The notes beneath the pieces are model-generated. The model saw only the letters and a program-made list of their open reading frames with translations, was not told the DNA's origin and searched no databases. This document shows positions 1-11,670 of a stretch of 64,000 nt of DNA, piece by piece. The stretch lies in assembly GCA_033239005.1 (NCBI GenBank), contig BSQZ01000010.1, positions 12,716,001-12,780,000 of the forward strand, written 5' to 3'. The stretch's first letter is position 1, and the number at the start of each line of letters is the position of its first letter. This DNA comes from Lamellibrachia satsuma (taxonomy: Eukaryota; Annelida; Polychaeta; Sabellida; Siboglinidae). The position numbers were made by a program, and so were the translations under genes.

Positions 1-572
1 AGTTGTGCAAAGTTAATTTGTGATTAATGGGGCTGTAGAATGTTGGCTAAAATTTATTTGAGATTACCAGAGCGTTGAATTGTTGATACATTTTATTTGA
101 AGATTGAACTATGTTTGACCACTTTATTATTTAGTTTTATAAAAATTAAATAGTTTTACTTGGTTTATGATTGCCTTGGTTAAAAATACTTGCCATATAT
201 ACCTTTTCAATGTCAACTTTGTTACCAGTGTCAACACTGTTACCAGCCCCAAACGTATACATATATTGATGGGGTAGGTGTCACTGAATCGTTTTTAGGT
301 TCACCACATAGACAAACCCATTAATTTGATGCATGTTTTGGATCACAACATCTGCCATATTATGAGTTAATATATACTCAGTGTTTGTTAAGTTTGGCTT
401 AATGGTACCTTGAGCATCAAAGTTAAGACTTAATATAAGATAACTTTATTTTCCATATGAAAATCAGTACAGGGACACACTATGCTCACATTCTCGCCTT
501 ATTTGTTTTATTAAGTCAGTTGGCAATATATAAAATGTGGCAACTTTTGTCAGTAACAGAGTTAAACTGGAG

Positions 573-757
573 AATTTGTGATTACTGGCGCTGTAGAATG
601 TTGGCTAAAATTTATTTGAGATTATCAGAGCGTTGAATTGTTGATACATTTTATTTGAAGATTGAAATATGTTTGACCACTTTATTATTTAGTTTTATAA
701 AAATTAAATCTTTTACTTGGTTTATGATTGCCTTGGTTCAAAAGAGTTAAACTGGAG
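573..757. repeat. 185-bp secondary insertion of repeat sequence
   Basis: The block is a second copy of the segment near 15-190, set between two copies of the 13-mer agttaaactggag. Its variant bases (actggcgctg, gattgaaatatg, aaatcttttac) match copy 3 near 54347-54510 rather than the adjacent segment of copy 1. This suggests the donor was another repeat copy. Confidence 0.8.
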
Positions 758-961
758 AGGTCCCCCGATTGAGATGCCACAACTCGGTAAAATCATCAAA
801 ATTAAACCTGCATTTTATTATCACGCTATGTAGAGAGGTTCCATGATAATATAAACAATGGAAGTTTAAATTACAATTGTTTGTTATAAAATGTCATTTA
901 GTGTGCCAAATTATACCAGTGTGGTAGAATGACCCCTCTCTGTCAGTACATCCTCGCTAGC

Positions 962-1026
962 CAGGGGTGGCAGTAGTACTACACTACCCCTTACCAGGGG
1001 TGGTAGTAGTACTACACTGCCTCTGG
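962..1026. repeat. 33-bp hairpin-forming tandem repeat, two units
   Basis: There are two units of the form caggggtgg-tagtagtactac-actgcccctgg. The ends of each unit are complementary (CCAGGGG/CCCCTGG) and the centre GTAGTACTAC is palindromic. The same array has four units at 50731-50861 and is absent from copy 3. Confidence 0.75.
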
Positions 1027-1325
1027 CAGATTGACCTGTTGAAACGTGAATTTGTCAATTTGTTTTATTTCCAGGTGGTTCAAGATGCTGTAATTTCTTT
1101 GCCAGAATGTAGGTGCATGCATAATTTCCTTCACAATGAAAATCACTATATGCATCTAGACGAAGTTGCCTGGATAGTCGAGGCTAATTCATGAACAGTT
1201 TCACTTTCCGGGAAACTCCATGTATGGGCAGAAGTGCTTAGAACAGTACACATGGGCGGATCCAAATTCTGAGAAAGGGGGTGCCCAGTTTACAAAAAAA
1301 TACACAATGTGGACTTCTAGTTCAT

Positions 1326-1361
1326 GCACGCACGCAAGCAACGCACGCACGCACGCACGCA
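1326..1361. repeat. (CACG)n microsatellite
   Basis: A run of CACG tetranucleotides with one interruption (aagcaa). It is present and slightly longer in copy 3 at 55218-55259. Confidence 0.85.
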
Positions 1362-1637
1362 TTCTCCGTGGAGGAAATTGTCATGGGAAAGCCTCGTTTC
1401 TGCATGACAAGGTGGCCTCGGTTGATGGGCAGGCCTGTGTAGTGATGTGGGCCTTATAGGAGGGGGAACGTTTCATATATGATTATAAACTACACTAGAG
1501 TGTGCATACGAAGTATATAAGGCAATTAGCATGAATACGTTTTTAGCATGAATACGTAAACTATTTCACAAATTCATGTTTTTCATCCATGCATCACCCA
1601 TTGACTTAAAAATTCAATCAATTATATATAATCGTAG

Positions 1638-1930
1638 CCTTGGTAGTGCATCTTTCGGAAGACCAAACCGAGCTGCTCAACCTTTTCGACGATAGCTGCG
1701 CATGTTACTTCGGAGTAACACTGGAGAAACTCCAATAATTCCTCACGGATCTTCTGAATTTTGATCATGTTTCAGGAAAAAGTTCAACTGTAGCCTCTGT
1801 TGCACTGATGATGACAATATTTCCGTCCTGTATTATCTTCAAGGGGTTCTTTGTTTGCGTCGTCGGCATCAACCCAGAAGCTGACATGAACATTAAAATT
1901 GCCGTGATGGGTAGCTTCATATGGCAGTGA
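1638..1930 (+). pseudogene. Broken 97-codon reading frame, function unknown
   Basis: The frame follows an acceptor-like tag (atcgtag) and ends at a TGA. Its counterpart at 55535-55827 is fully open; here a GAA codon has become TAA (CTC CAA TAA). The C-terminal part is hydrophobic (FPSCIIF.GFFVCVVGI) and could be a membrane segment. I recognise no family. It could be an exon of an old gene or chance coding in a repeat. Equal conservation of flanking noncoding DNA argues against recent selection. Confidence 0.25.
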
Positions 1931-3197
1931 ATTCTTAGGGTGATATTCTTTTTTTCACAGAGAATAACCGTCTTCACTATGGGGTGCAACTTAAGGCGAT
2001 TGTCTAACATAGCTTGCAAAAAAATGCACTGACAACAAGAATCCATTGGTTTGTAGTAATTGGCGCTACGAGGATAAGGCATGGTGAGGAGGGGGTGGGG
2101 AGGGAATCAGAACGACTGGGGACCAATGGCAGTACAGCGCCCTGAGTTTCTACGCCGGGCCCTATGTTAGAAATGTTATATATGATAAACAAGTGCAGGA
2201 GAGTGCCATGACGCGGTGTCTCGACAACTAATTATGACTTGATGAAGAATAAAGCCGGTCGATATAAAGGGGGTGCCCGGGCACCTGATGGATATCCCCT
2301 AGATCCGCCCATGGAACATTCCAGGAAACCTCTACGCTTTGGCTACTGTGTACGGACACGTCATATCGGTTTCGTTTTCCCCTCAATCGGCCGGTCCAAC
2401 GGTCTAAATTATAATCTTTCTAAAAAATTACTAGGCTGGACGTTGACTAAATTTCAGCTATTCTGTTCTCTGTTATGTGTGTAAGGCATGCTACAGTTGG
2501 TCTATCAAGAAATAAGGTACGCACATGCTGAAATATTTATTTTAGAAGGTTTTTACGTCAGTTGAAGTTTTCGCCATCTTCTCAAGACGGCTTCACCAAG
2601 TAGAGGCGACCGGGGCTAATTGTTATAGTTTTCAGTTAGTCACTTTTTGTGAAAACTACGTTAGATGCATTATTTCTGTCAACTGCTATCATTATCATTT
2701 GGCGTATTCCTATAAAATTATATCACTGAAGAAGGTCATTATGTTATTTTTTTACGTGCCGATTTTCAGTTTTATATCTTTATTATTATGAATTTTACAG
2801 GCTTCTATAAAGCCTATCTGACTTGCGTTTGACAGGACTGAGCGACACGCTCGCTGTTTGAACCGCCCCTCCTCGCTGGTCCGCCAAACACGACTCGCTA
2901 TGATTTTGGCAATGCAGCAAAATCTTTCCTAACCACGCCTCCTTCAAAAGGTCGGCGCCTCGCCAAATGTTGTCGTATCTAATCATTGTAAATTTTATTT
3001 AAGGCGTGAAATGCTACTTGATCAATCGGTGACGGATTCCTTTCGGAATTTAGGAATATGTCCCCGCTATTTGTATGTAAATGTTACCTATCGCCAAACT
3101 GTCATATTTTGTCTGTATTTTCAAAAGTTAAGTTGTCAGGAGACTTATGCCGTTACATTTGTCGTTAAATTCATAACCAGGTATGTGCAAAACAGCA

Positions 3198-3393
3198 TAC
3201 CATGACATTACATGGTAAACTGTGGTAAGCCATGTTTTTCCATGTAGTGCCTATTGTGTATGGTTATTGTATTGCATACCATGATTTCCCTGTTTCAAAA
3301 CGCCATGGAATACCATGGTTTCCATGGTATATAGTCTCATTTTACCATTGGTTGCCAGTTTCAAAACACCATGGTTACCATGGAATACGATGG
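3198..3393. repeat. CCATGG-rich palindromic cluster
   Basis: About 200 bp hold many overlapping palindromes such as CCATGG and ATACCATGGTTTCCATGGTAT, arranged as two loose repeats of a block that contains gtttcaaaac.ccatgg. It is shared with copy 3 at 57077-57275, where one motif has gained a few bases (accatggtatgttaccatgg). Confidence 0.7.
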
Positions 3394-4419
3394 TATATTT
3401 TCATAAGGGATGCTGTAGTCCTTATGGTGGGATAAATAAACAGGTGGACTATTTCTGATGTGGTCACCAAGGTAATGACTCCACTCATGTTAATGTGGGT
3501 CACCATTGAAAATGCCAATTATTCATGCATTGGCACTGTTCTAATATGATAAAATATTGGTTACACGCATTATATAGTTTTAGTATACCACTGCCATGTG
3601 TTGCATCACAGTAGTGTAACATTCACGGAATCAACATGTGTAGTATGTGTAAATGTAGGAAAATAACAAGTTTGAGTTATTACGTACAAGAAACAGAGTC
3701 AATAGAAGACTTCCGACGCCACTACCTTGTACATTTCGTGCTGTAGAATTATCTAATAATGTCAGCTACCTTCAAGGTTTTTTGTACTTAGCTTAGTCTG
3801 CCGTTTTGTGTATTCGTTGTGTACACAGCTGACGCAAAGGCAAGTGTTTGCATACTATTATTACTGGCTGTGCACACTACGCTGTTGACCTTGAATACAC
3901 ATCAGTGTGCACAGCGGCAATCTTCCTCATGCCTGTCAGTTACAACACAAATTGACGGATTGCCCAGTCACCAACCTTCACCGTCATTCAGGGGAAACAG
4001 TGAATATGCAGGTGCTACGGTGCCCCGAGGTGTCATATTGGAGAAACCAAAACCAAATGTGTTTTTCTAGCAGGAGAATATCTCTAGTGTATTTCTGTAA
4101 CTCTTTGCCTAAACTCCAAGGGGTGATATTTTACCACAGTTTTGTTAATTAGACACACTTTAAAAAATTGCCTACAATTGAACCAATATCCATAAAGTAG
4201 CTGCTGTACTCAAATAATAGGATCTATTTTAATATTTTGTTTTATATGTGTTTTGTATGATGAATGATGTGAATGACATTATAAGCAACCACTAAGTGTT
4301 TCTTCAAATGGGACTATTGTTTTATCGTGTAATTTATTTTGTACGGTAAGTATCCAAACTTGCTTTTTTAACTTTGAACTTTATTAAAAGAGGAGGGAAG
4401 TGAAAATTTGTATTTCACC

Positions 4420-4457
4420 ATGGAGCGGATCTTGAAAGACGGTACAACGAAAGCCTA
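4420..4457 (+). pseudogene. Truncated copy of putative first exon (see 58302-58422)
   Basis: ATG in a good initiation context (tttcaccATGG) begins a frame identical to the start of the 121-nt exon-like frame in copy 3. After about 12 codons a 118-bp deletion removes the rest, including the GTAAGT donor. Confidence 0.35.
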
Positions 4458-4688
4458 TCTCTAATAATGTATATGGTCCTGAGGAATCTAGGGAGGTTCA
4501 TAGTTTCTACATCGATCATCTTACGTGCGAGCATAGATCTATTACATGTATTGTAAGTTACCTGTGAATGACTCAGATAAATATTTAACTTATCTTATTA
4601 TTTTTATGACTAATACTTCTTAAATTATTTTAAATACAATTAGTAACGATTCACTGTATTCCTTTAAAAGGCTGCAGTTAACATGCAT

Positions 4689-4689
<1 letters not shown>

Positions 4690-4750
<61 letters not shown>
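4690..4750. repeat. (TA)n microsatellite
   Basis: Uninterrupted TA dinucleotides for about 60 bp, at the same site as the longer tract 58688-58765 in copy 3. Confidence 0.95.
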
Positions 4751-4751
<1 letters not shown>

Positions 4752-5189
4752 CATGTAACAAAACTATTTAAGATATTATTTTCACTTAGACAATTACGTA
4801 AATTACACATCATACCATGTTTTCTAAAACGCTAGACTGTAAAATGCACTGTGAACATCTAAAAATGTTTATCAACGATCAGTACAATACAGTACATGAG
4901 TCATACATGACAATTATAAACTAATAATGTTCAATTTGACAGCATTACGTGAGTTACTAATAAATCACAAGGACCTGGCGTTTCACTTTGAGTAGACAAA
5001 ACATAACATTACATTAAACACAGTTATCAACTAAGGCACGTGTAAGTGAACTGCAAAAAGAGTCACACTGCAACCAAAACATAGTCTTGCTTGAATCAGA
5101 ACTTGCAAACTATATGGCAATATAGATTTAGCAAGATTTAACAAGATTGCCATCCAAAGCAAAGGCCCAGATGACAAGTGGACAAGGAA

Positions 5190-5995
5190 GCGATTGGCTT
5201 ATCGAGAGTCCAACATTTTTAATCTATGTGTAATCCGCCCTCCTGCGATTTGTGTCAACCTTGTTTTAAACATATTCACGCTGCTAGCAGTTACACAATC
5301 TGTAGATAATTTGTTCCATTCATTGATTGTCCTCTGTGAGAACGAGTACTTTCTGACATCCAATCTACACTGATCATTTACTAACGTTACCTCATGTCCT
5401 CTAGTTCTACTATCTTTCTTGAGTGAGAACAAATATTTCTATTAATGTTTTTATACCCATTCAATATCCTAAAAACTTCTTAAATTTGATCTCCTTTTAA
5501 CCGCATTGTGTGAAAGTTTGTTAAACCATATTCTTTCAGTCCTTTTTCATAACTAAGGTCTCACAGTTCTGGAATAATTTTAATTGCTTTCCTCTGTATT
5601 CTTTCAAGCGTATCTATGTCCTTCTTACGATATGGTCTCCAAACCTGTATACTGTACTCTAAATGAGGACTAACTGTTGCTTTATACAAATATAATTATA
5701 TAATTAGCTTTTTTCCTTGTACGTTATATTTGTCCTAATCAACCCAAGAATTTGATTACCCTTTGAAGCTGCAATACCACACTGCTCTGAAAGTTTCATA
5801 TCAGCGCTTATTGTAACCCATAAGTTCCTTTCTTTTACAGTAGTACCCAGAACAGGATCTCCCATTTTATAGTTTACATCCAAGCTCCCGTGTCCTGTAT
5901 GTAAGCATTTTACATTTTCCAAAATTTAAAAACATCTGCCATTTCTCAGACCATTTCACTAATCTGTCTAGAGCATTTTGTAAATGCTGTTTATT
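5190..5995 (-). mobile_element. CR1/L2-like LINE, 3' reverse transcriptase fragment
   Basis: Minus-strand conceptual translation gives the C-terminal part of a non-LTR reverse transcriptase. Recognisable blocks in order are a segment with KMGDPVLGTT followed by LSEQCGIAASKGNQILGLI, a thumb block HLEYSIQVWRPYRKKDID with LERIQRKAIK, and the tail SRTRGH...CRLDVRKYSFSQR with EWNKL. Stops and frameshifts separate the blocks, so it is dead. The catalytic palm (YADD), the endonuclease and ORF1 are missing (5'-truncated). The same fragment is at 59203-59998, so the insertion predates the long duplication. Confidence 0.85.
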
Positions 5996-7208
5996 TGCAT
6001 TTGCTAAAAAGCCTGGTAGCTACTATGCCGGAATTCAGCATGGACCAAATAAAACTCAGTTGTTTGATGTACAATCACTTCCACATCATCCATTTGTTCG
6101 GAACTTCGCTGTTCCGACCCAAAATCAAAGTGATTATGTTAAGCGGAGGCCATTAACGTCCTGCTCGCCAATCGTAAAATTTACTTTCTAATTTCCAACA
6201 AGCTGCTAGAATACATTAAAATGAATTAATTGTCAAAGTAAAAGGCTGCATGGTAAAAATTAGTCGCAAGGAAGTATCATCATTATCAGCATTAATACTG
6301 TGACTACATTATTTTGTGAAAGTGCCATCGTAGTCATATAACTGACAGAATGGAAACTGCACATGTGACGTTTGTCACGTACATGACTACACTCTTGTAC
6401 GTATAGTCATAGTTGTTGAACGAGACGTGAGTCCACATGTCGTCACTCGTGTGACTGCATTCAGTGTTATCAGTCTTTTCACTAATATGATAGGCAAATG
6501 CACATATATGAAATGACTACGTTTGTGCATGAATCAACACAATCTGTTCCACGCGTCACGTGAATGCATTTGTTCAAAGAAGCATTTTGCTGCCAGCCAA
6601 GGCAAGTTCACATGCCAAAAACTCTTACGCTTAAAATAGAACGTCGGAAAAACAAAACATGGTTTCGACTTCTCGGTAATCGCTTCGGGTATATCACACG
6701 AGTAATCGTGTCACACATGCACACGAAACTACATTCCGGAAAACCCGTTGACTCGGCCCAGTGCCAGGCATCACGCCATTCGTCCTGTTTCGTTTTTCGG
6801 GAAACTCTACGGCCATGTTAAAATAGTACATTCCGGAAACTCTGTCGCAAACATTAGCAGGGGCAAAGTATAGTTTCGACTACTCGGTACTTGTTTGGAA
6901 TAGCTCGGTTACGGTTGTTGCTCGCTTGGCTGTTTTGCTGCATTTGGGCTTGCGAAATCATTGCAGAGAGATTGTTCAGTTTACCGAATGTTTAGCTATT
7001 TATAAGCATGCCAACAACTGTTATATGTAGGGCCTAGTTCGGCTATCAAGTAAAAGGAAGAGGAGAGTTGCCGGGATTGGACCAGTTCCTCGATCGGACC
7101 AGTGCTGTATTTTCCATACTACTGTGTCGATTATGTCATTCATCAGCGGCATTTCGGATGACACGGTAAGTTTCAACGAACTAGCGGTACTTTTTAAATG
7201 CCTGGGCC

Positions 7209-8693
7209 TAGTGTGAGCGGGCCGTGCCGGGCCGGGCCTGGGCTGGGCCTGGACTTAATAAAAATATTAATACAAAACCCAGATTTTTTAATATTTTTAA
7301 AAACTGATTATAAATTGTATTTCCGGTTAATGAATGTTTAAAATTATTTCTTTAGTATTACATAGTTGCAAATTGAGACCTTGCATGGAATTATGAATGA
7401 CACCAGTGCTTTATATATTGGAATGTAGTTTAACCTCTTTGCAACAATGGGACTTCCAATGGTATAATTTTAATAATGTGCATTCTTTTAATAGAAACAT
7501 TTCATATAATAGCAATGCATAGTATTGCATACACAGTACACACATTACACAGTACATGTTACTACTACATAGCACATACAGAATACATATGTTACAGATG
7601 CATATTTTTTGCATGAATGAACCCTTTTGCATAGATCTAATGGCCCCATAAGTTAACTTGAGCCTGCCCAAAATGTTTACTTTAGACATATTTGAAGAGG
7701 CAATCAAGCCATGATTAACCATCAATGTATCACCCTTTGACCCTACCAGTGGACATTCTATTGTCTTCCCTCCAAATCTTGCCTGCCTGAATGACCTGCC
7801 CACTGCCCAGTGCCCACCCCAGTTGGTAGTTGGTATTTTTCAATTGTTTTAACTAGTGTCTACTGTTTAGTGTCTACAATTTTTCAGTACTGATTCATTC
7901 ACACTTGTACTAATTCACACATGTCTGAACATGATCCATCTCAGGCTAGTGACTGCAGGCCTGCTGGAAATGCCACTGGGTGTCAGTGCCAGTTGATGAG
8001 ATTTAATTGAAATTTCAATTAATACCAAATTAACTGCCCTTACTGGTAACATTAATTAATTAAATTAAGTTAATTTAGTTGAGCTAATTCAATTAACTTA
8101 AATTAGGGTTATGGTTTGCATTACGGTTAAGTTAGGGTTAGATAAACAAATCTCCTACCCTAACCATAAGCCAATAAGTTAAAGCCATATACAAAAATAT
8201 GTTATGATACTTAATACTAATGACAATAAAAAGTTGATTATTTTTCTTCAGGATATTCGTCCGTTTGAAGCAGTTGGTTGTGCTGGATTACTAGAACTCG
8301 TCCAGCACACTATGGACAGTAGACATTATACAATGTTCATATATTATTATTTTTTAATTAAATAAAACAATACGTATGTGTTACAGTTTATTTGTGTTTC
8401 GTTTTATTATAAGATAATAGGTTTATCTTTTAAAAAATTACCGAGCCTCGGGCTTCCGGGCCGTCTTTGGCCCGCGGGTATGGGCCGGGCCTGGGCCTGA
8501 AACGTGCGGGCGGGCTGGGCCGGGCCTGGGCCAAACATTAACAGGCTGGGTCGGGCCTGGGCCTAAATTCTAGTTTGCGGGCCTGGGCCGGGCTGAGCTT
8601 GACGATTTTTTGCGGGCCTGGGCCAGGCCTGGATTCTAACTGCTAATTGCGGGCTAGCCTGTAGCTCAAATTATAGGCCCGTGCAGGGCACTA
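7209..8693 (+). mobile_element. hAT-like DNA transposon remnant
   Basis: The edges are GC-rich in an AT-rich background. The left end begins tagtgtgagcgggccgtgcc; the right end read in reverse begins tagtgccctgcacgggcc. Both are followed by GGGCC/GGGCCTGGGC repeats. Inside, an acceptor (tttttcttcag) at 8251 opens a frame starting DIRPFEAVGCAGLLELVQ, which resembles the conserved N-terminal block of hAT transposases (D.RPFS.V...GF..L). No other transposase part remains. I see no convincing 8-bp target duplication, so the ends are approximate. Confidence 0.55.
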
Positions 8694-9702
8694 ATAGGAG
8701 CGTAACGTATGTGGCGATAATAAGAACTTTAAAGTGGATGTCGTCTGCTTGTGATGACAATGCAATATTTTTAACACGTAAAGTTCCACGATTGGGCCAC
8801 TGCAGTTGCCACAATTATACCAGTGACCCACATAAGGGCATGCCATAATACAGGTGTGTAATTACTCCAACATAGTTTACTGATTACCAGAAAATAGTAT
8901 TAGACAAAGGAGCAATTATAATAATGCAAATAAACGAGGTTAATTGCTAAGTGGTCCCATCGAGGGAACTTGTAACAGAACACATTTTGTCACAGATAAA
9001 TTTACATTGTTTCGGACTACCAAAGACGTGGTATTTTATGAGGGTTTACATAAATTTAGTGCCAATGGTCATAATTATATAAACAGAAGAGGAAGAAAAT
9101 AGTATTGACAAATGTTGGACCTCCTGGGGCAAACGCTAGATGTCCACTGAGGGGTTTGTTACTTGGCTGTGACATTTCGTAGATTTTGTTAAACCAACGA
9201 AGGAGGAGACTGTTGTGCTCATACTCGGTAGCCACGTGACCCACACAAACGATTTGGCTGCAATTGAGATGGCTCGGGAAGCTGCAGTGGTCATGGTCCA
9301 TAGAGTTACATCATTAAGCATCCCCCTATAAACAAGAGCGATAAGCCAGATAACTGCAGTGAAGCGGGCGTGAACCAATAGCCGACATTTAATTGCACGG
9401 CAGAAACAGTTGCATCCATTGGCACATAAGGTAGTACTGTTTATAGTGTGTACATAGCATGTTACAAATAGTTGTGTAACATATGTAAGTAAGTTAGTAA
9501 GTATATTTATTTCCTCCTCCTCATCATCATGTACAATATAAGGCAAACAAAAGCAATGAATATGAGGCAGTTCCCAGCAGTTGTGTTATAAGTGTGGGCA
9601 GTTGGGTTGTTCATATTGGAGTGGGCATCGTGCATTAGTGTTAAACTCTCCAAGACATAAACATTTTTGAGGCTTGCTGGAGTTAGCTGTGGGACAACAA
9701 AC

Positions 9703-9773
9703 ATGTTTATTTCCTGTGTGGCTTACAACTGTACGAATCGACAGAAGACAGGATCTAACATGTTTTTGCAAAG
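9703..9773 (+). pseudogene. THAP-type zinc finger first exon, gene fragment
   Basis: ATG opens MFISCVAYNCTNRQKTGSN, the typical start of a THAP domain (M..SC.A..C.NR). It ends at a clean donor (AAG|GTAAGAA), splitting the domain where THAP genes often carry an intron. No second exon with the remaining THAP Cys/His residues is visible before 10400. In copy 3 the exon has lost 7 nt and is out of frame. THAP domains bind DNA and occur in P-element-type transposases and host regulators; a mobile origin is likely given the P-element debris at 44280-45424. Confidence 0.45.
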
Positions 9774-10164
9774 GTAAGAATCCTCAATTGTATAAAAATA
9801 GTTTAGTTGACTGTCAGCACGAATATAGATTGTGCATGTAATAAGGCAATAGGTAAATTTAGCCAGGATCAGGTTGGTGCCCTCTCTCACTTTGAAGTTA
9901 TTGATTAATTGCTCTAAGAAGTGGCTGTGAGAGGATTGATCTTGACTATTCCTTAGCACAGACCCTAGAGACCTGTGCCTTGAGCAGCGCCCAAGACGAA
10001 TTGTTTGTAAACAACTAATTAGATTAGTTAGTAAGTTGTAATAAATACAACTTTACCTTACAGTGGTGTATTCGTAATTTCGCATAAGCTTACCACCCGC
10101 AGCCTACATATTTTTATAGTTATTTAACAGTCACATTAATGAGACGTGTATTTTAACCCATTGT

Positions 10165-10399
10165 ACATCTACTACACTCAGTAGTTGAAGTTATTTAGTA
10201 GATGCTGGTATGATATATCATAGATATATACCAATAATATCTTATTAGTACTGCATATCTATGGATATATGATGAAGACTGGGTGCTGCACAGTATAAAC
10301 ACTGGGCCTCCAGTGGGTTCTTGCTGTACAGCAGCATGAATGTCACTGGTCCATGCCTGCATCACTGTATCATGTGTCAACTAATAAGGAAGGGCTCAG
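10165..10399. other. No gene seen; AT-rich spacer
   Basis: This is the first sequence to the right of the long repeat that cannot be compared with copy 3, because the window ends there. It holds short inverted AT motifs (tatgatatatcata) and nothing coding. Confidence 0.6.
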
Positions 10400-10676
10400 G
10401 GGGTCTTGTTTACTAACGGGTGTTCTAGTTATGTCTGTGTCACGGTCTCACTTCCGCCACACATGACTCACCAACTCCAGCCTTTAGACGTGGCTTTTTT
10501 TCGGACCGTTTGGGAAATACTATGATGAATCATTGAGGTTGTGGATAAGAGAACATGTAGGCAGACCAGTGACAACATGACAAGTCGCCAAAATTCTGAA
10601 TGCAGCGTTCAGAAAAGCGGCATCCGTTCAGAATGCTGTTATAGTGGTTTCAGGAAGTCGGATCTGTGGTCATTGA
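10400..10676 (+). pseudogene. Tigger/pogo-type DDE transposase, C-terminal remnant
   Basis: The plus-strand translation contains SLPPHMTHQLQPLDVAFF, the hallmark block of the DDE domain of pogo/Tigger/Jerky transposases (LPPH.TH.LQPLDV..F). After a frameshift, YYDESLRLWIREH and VAKILNAAFRKAAS follow, then in another frame GFRKSDLWSL, matching the family's GFR.TGI.P.. block. Two frameshifts and a TGA show it is dead. The N-terminal HTH domains and the first catalytic Asp residues are not in the window. A minisatellite replaces the tail immediately downstream. Confidence 0.65.
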
Positions 10677-10679
10677 CAA

Positions 10680-11540
10680 TAGACTGCACAAGAGCACAAC
10701 CCTACACCACCTCTAACCCCAGCTGTTGCACCTGCAGCACTGACAGCTGTTGCCATGGTGACTGCACACGACCACAACCCTACGCCACCTCTGATCCCAG
10801 CTGTTGCAGCTCTAGCACTGACAGCTGTTGCCATGGTCACTGCACAAGAGCACAACCCTACGCCACCTCTGACCCCAGCTGTTGCACCTGCAGCACTGAC
10901 AGCTGTTGCCATGGTGACTGCACACGAGCACAACCCTACGCCACCTCTGATTCCAGCTGTTGCAGCTCTAGCACTGACAGCTGTTGCCATGGTGACTGCA
11001 CACGAGCACAACCCTACGCCACCTCTGATCCCAGCTGTTGCAGCTCTAGCACTGACAGCTGTTGCCATGGTGACTGCACAAGAGCACAACCCTACACCAC
11101 CTCTGACCCCAGCTGTTGCACCTGCAGCACTGACAGCTGTTGCCATGGTGACTGCACACGAGCACAACCCTACGCCACCTCTGATCCCAGCAGTTTCAGC
11201 TCTAGCACTGACAGCTGTTGCCATGGTGACTGCACACGAGCACAACCCTACACCACCTCTGACCCCAGCTGTTGCACCTGCAGCACTGACAGCTGTTGCC
11301 ATGGTGACTGCACAAGAGCACAACCCTACACCACCTCTAACCCCAGCTGTTGCACCTGCAGCACTGACAGCTGTTGCCATGGTGACTGCACACGAGCACA
11401 ACCCTACGCCACCTCTGCTCCCAGCTGTTGAGCTCTAGCACTGACAGCTGTTGCCATGGTGACTGCACAAGAGCACAACCCTACACCACCTCTGACCCCA
11501 GCTGTTGCACCTGCAGCACTGACAGCTGTTGCCACGGAAG
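10680..11540. repeat. 78-bp minisatellite, about 11 units
   Basis: Units of 78 bp alternate between two main variants (cagctgttgcacctgcag and cagctgttgcagctctag). Because 78 is 26 codons and the unit lacks stops in several frames, it stays open in two plus frames and one minus frame. One frame reads AVAMVTAHEHNPTPPL and joins, past the array, to a short Lys-rich end and stop near 11577. This fits expansion of the Pro-rich tail of the transposase remnant. Open frames here are a by-product of periodicity, not evidence for a protein. Confidence 0.9.
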
Positions 11541-11670
11541 CTGCACCAGCTTTATGCCCACCGAAGAAAGAAACTAGTTAAACAAAGCAAAGTCGGACGG
11601 GAGAAAGCTATGCCTACTAGACTGCCTACTACTTCTAAGACAACTGCAACCCAATCAAGAGCACACAGCA

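Larger units (their letters stand above)
1..10164. repeat. Long direct repeat, copy 1 (cut by left window edge)
   Basis: This stretch matches 54331-64000 base by base with only scattered substitutions (near 98% identity by eye). It starts at the first base of the window, so its true left end is outside. Larger differences from copy 3 are a 185-bp extra block at 573-757, about 270 bp near 855-1123 that copy 3 lacks, about 118 bp missing here after 4457, about 210 bp near 9226-9436 that copy 3 lacks, and different (TA)n lengths. It contains LINE, hAT-like and THAP remnants but no intact gene. It may be one arm of a tandem segmental duplication or a dispersed large repeat. Confidence 0.95.

Noticed and set aside
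6564..6821. 85-codon plus frame (and 99-codon counterpart at 60556-60855)
   Set aside because: Open in both copies but no family motif, no splice boundaries, and no more conserved than flanking noncoding sequence.
9056..9959. Several 61-136-codon minus-strand frames
   Set aside because: No recognisable domain, overlapping in different frames, and disrupted in copy 3; the plus strand holds the THAP exon instead.
10541..11438. Long overlapping frames on both strands suggesting Cys-rich or Ala/Pro-rich repeat proteins
   Set aside because: They are produced by the 78-bp minisatellite; multiple frames stay open only because the unit is a multiple of 3.
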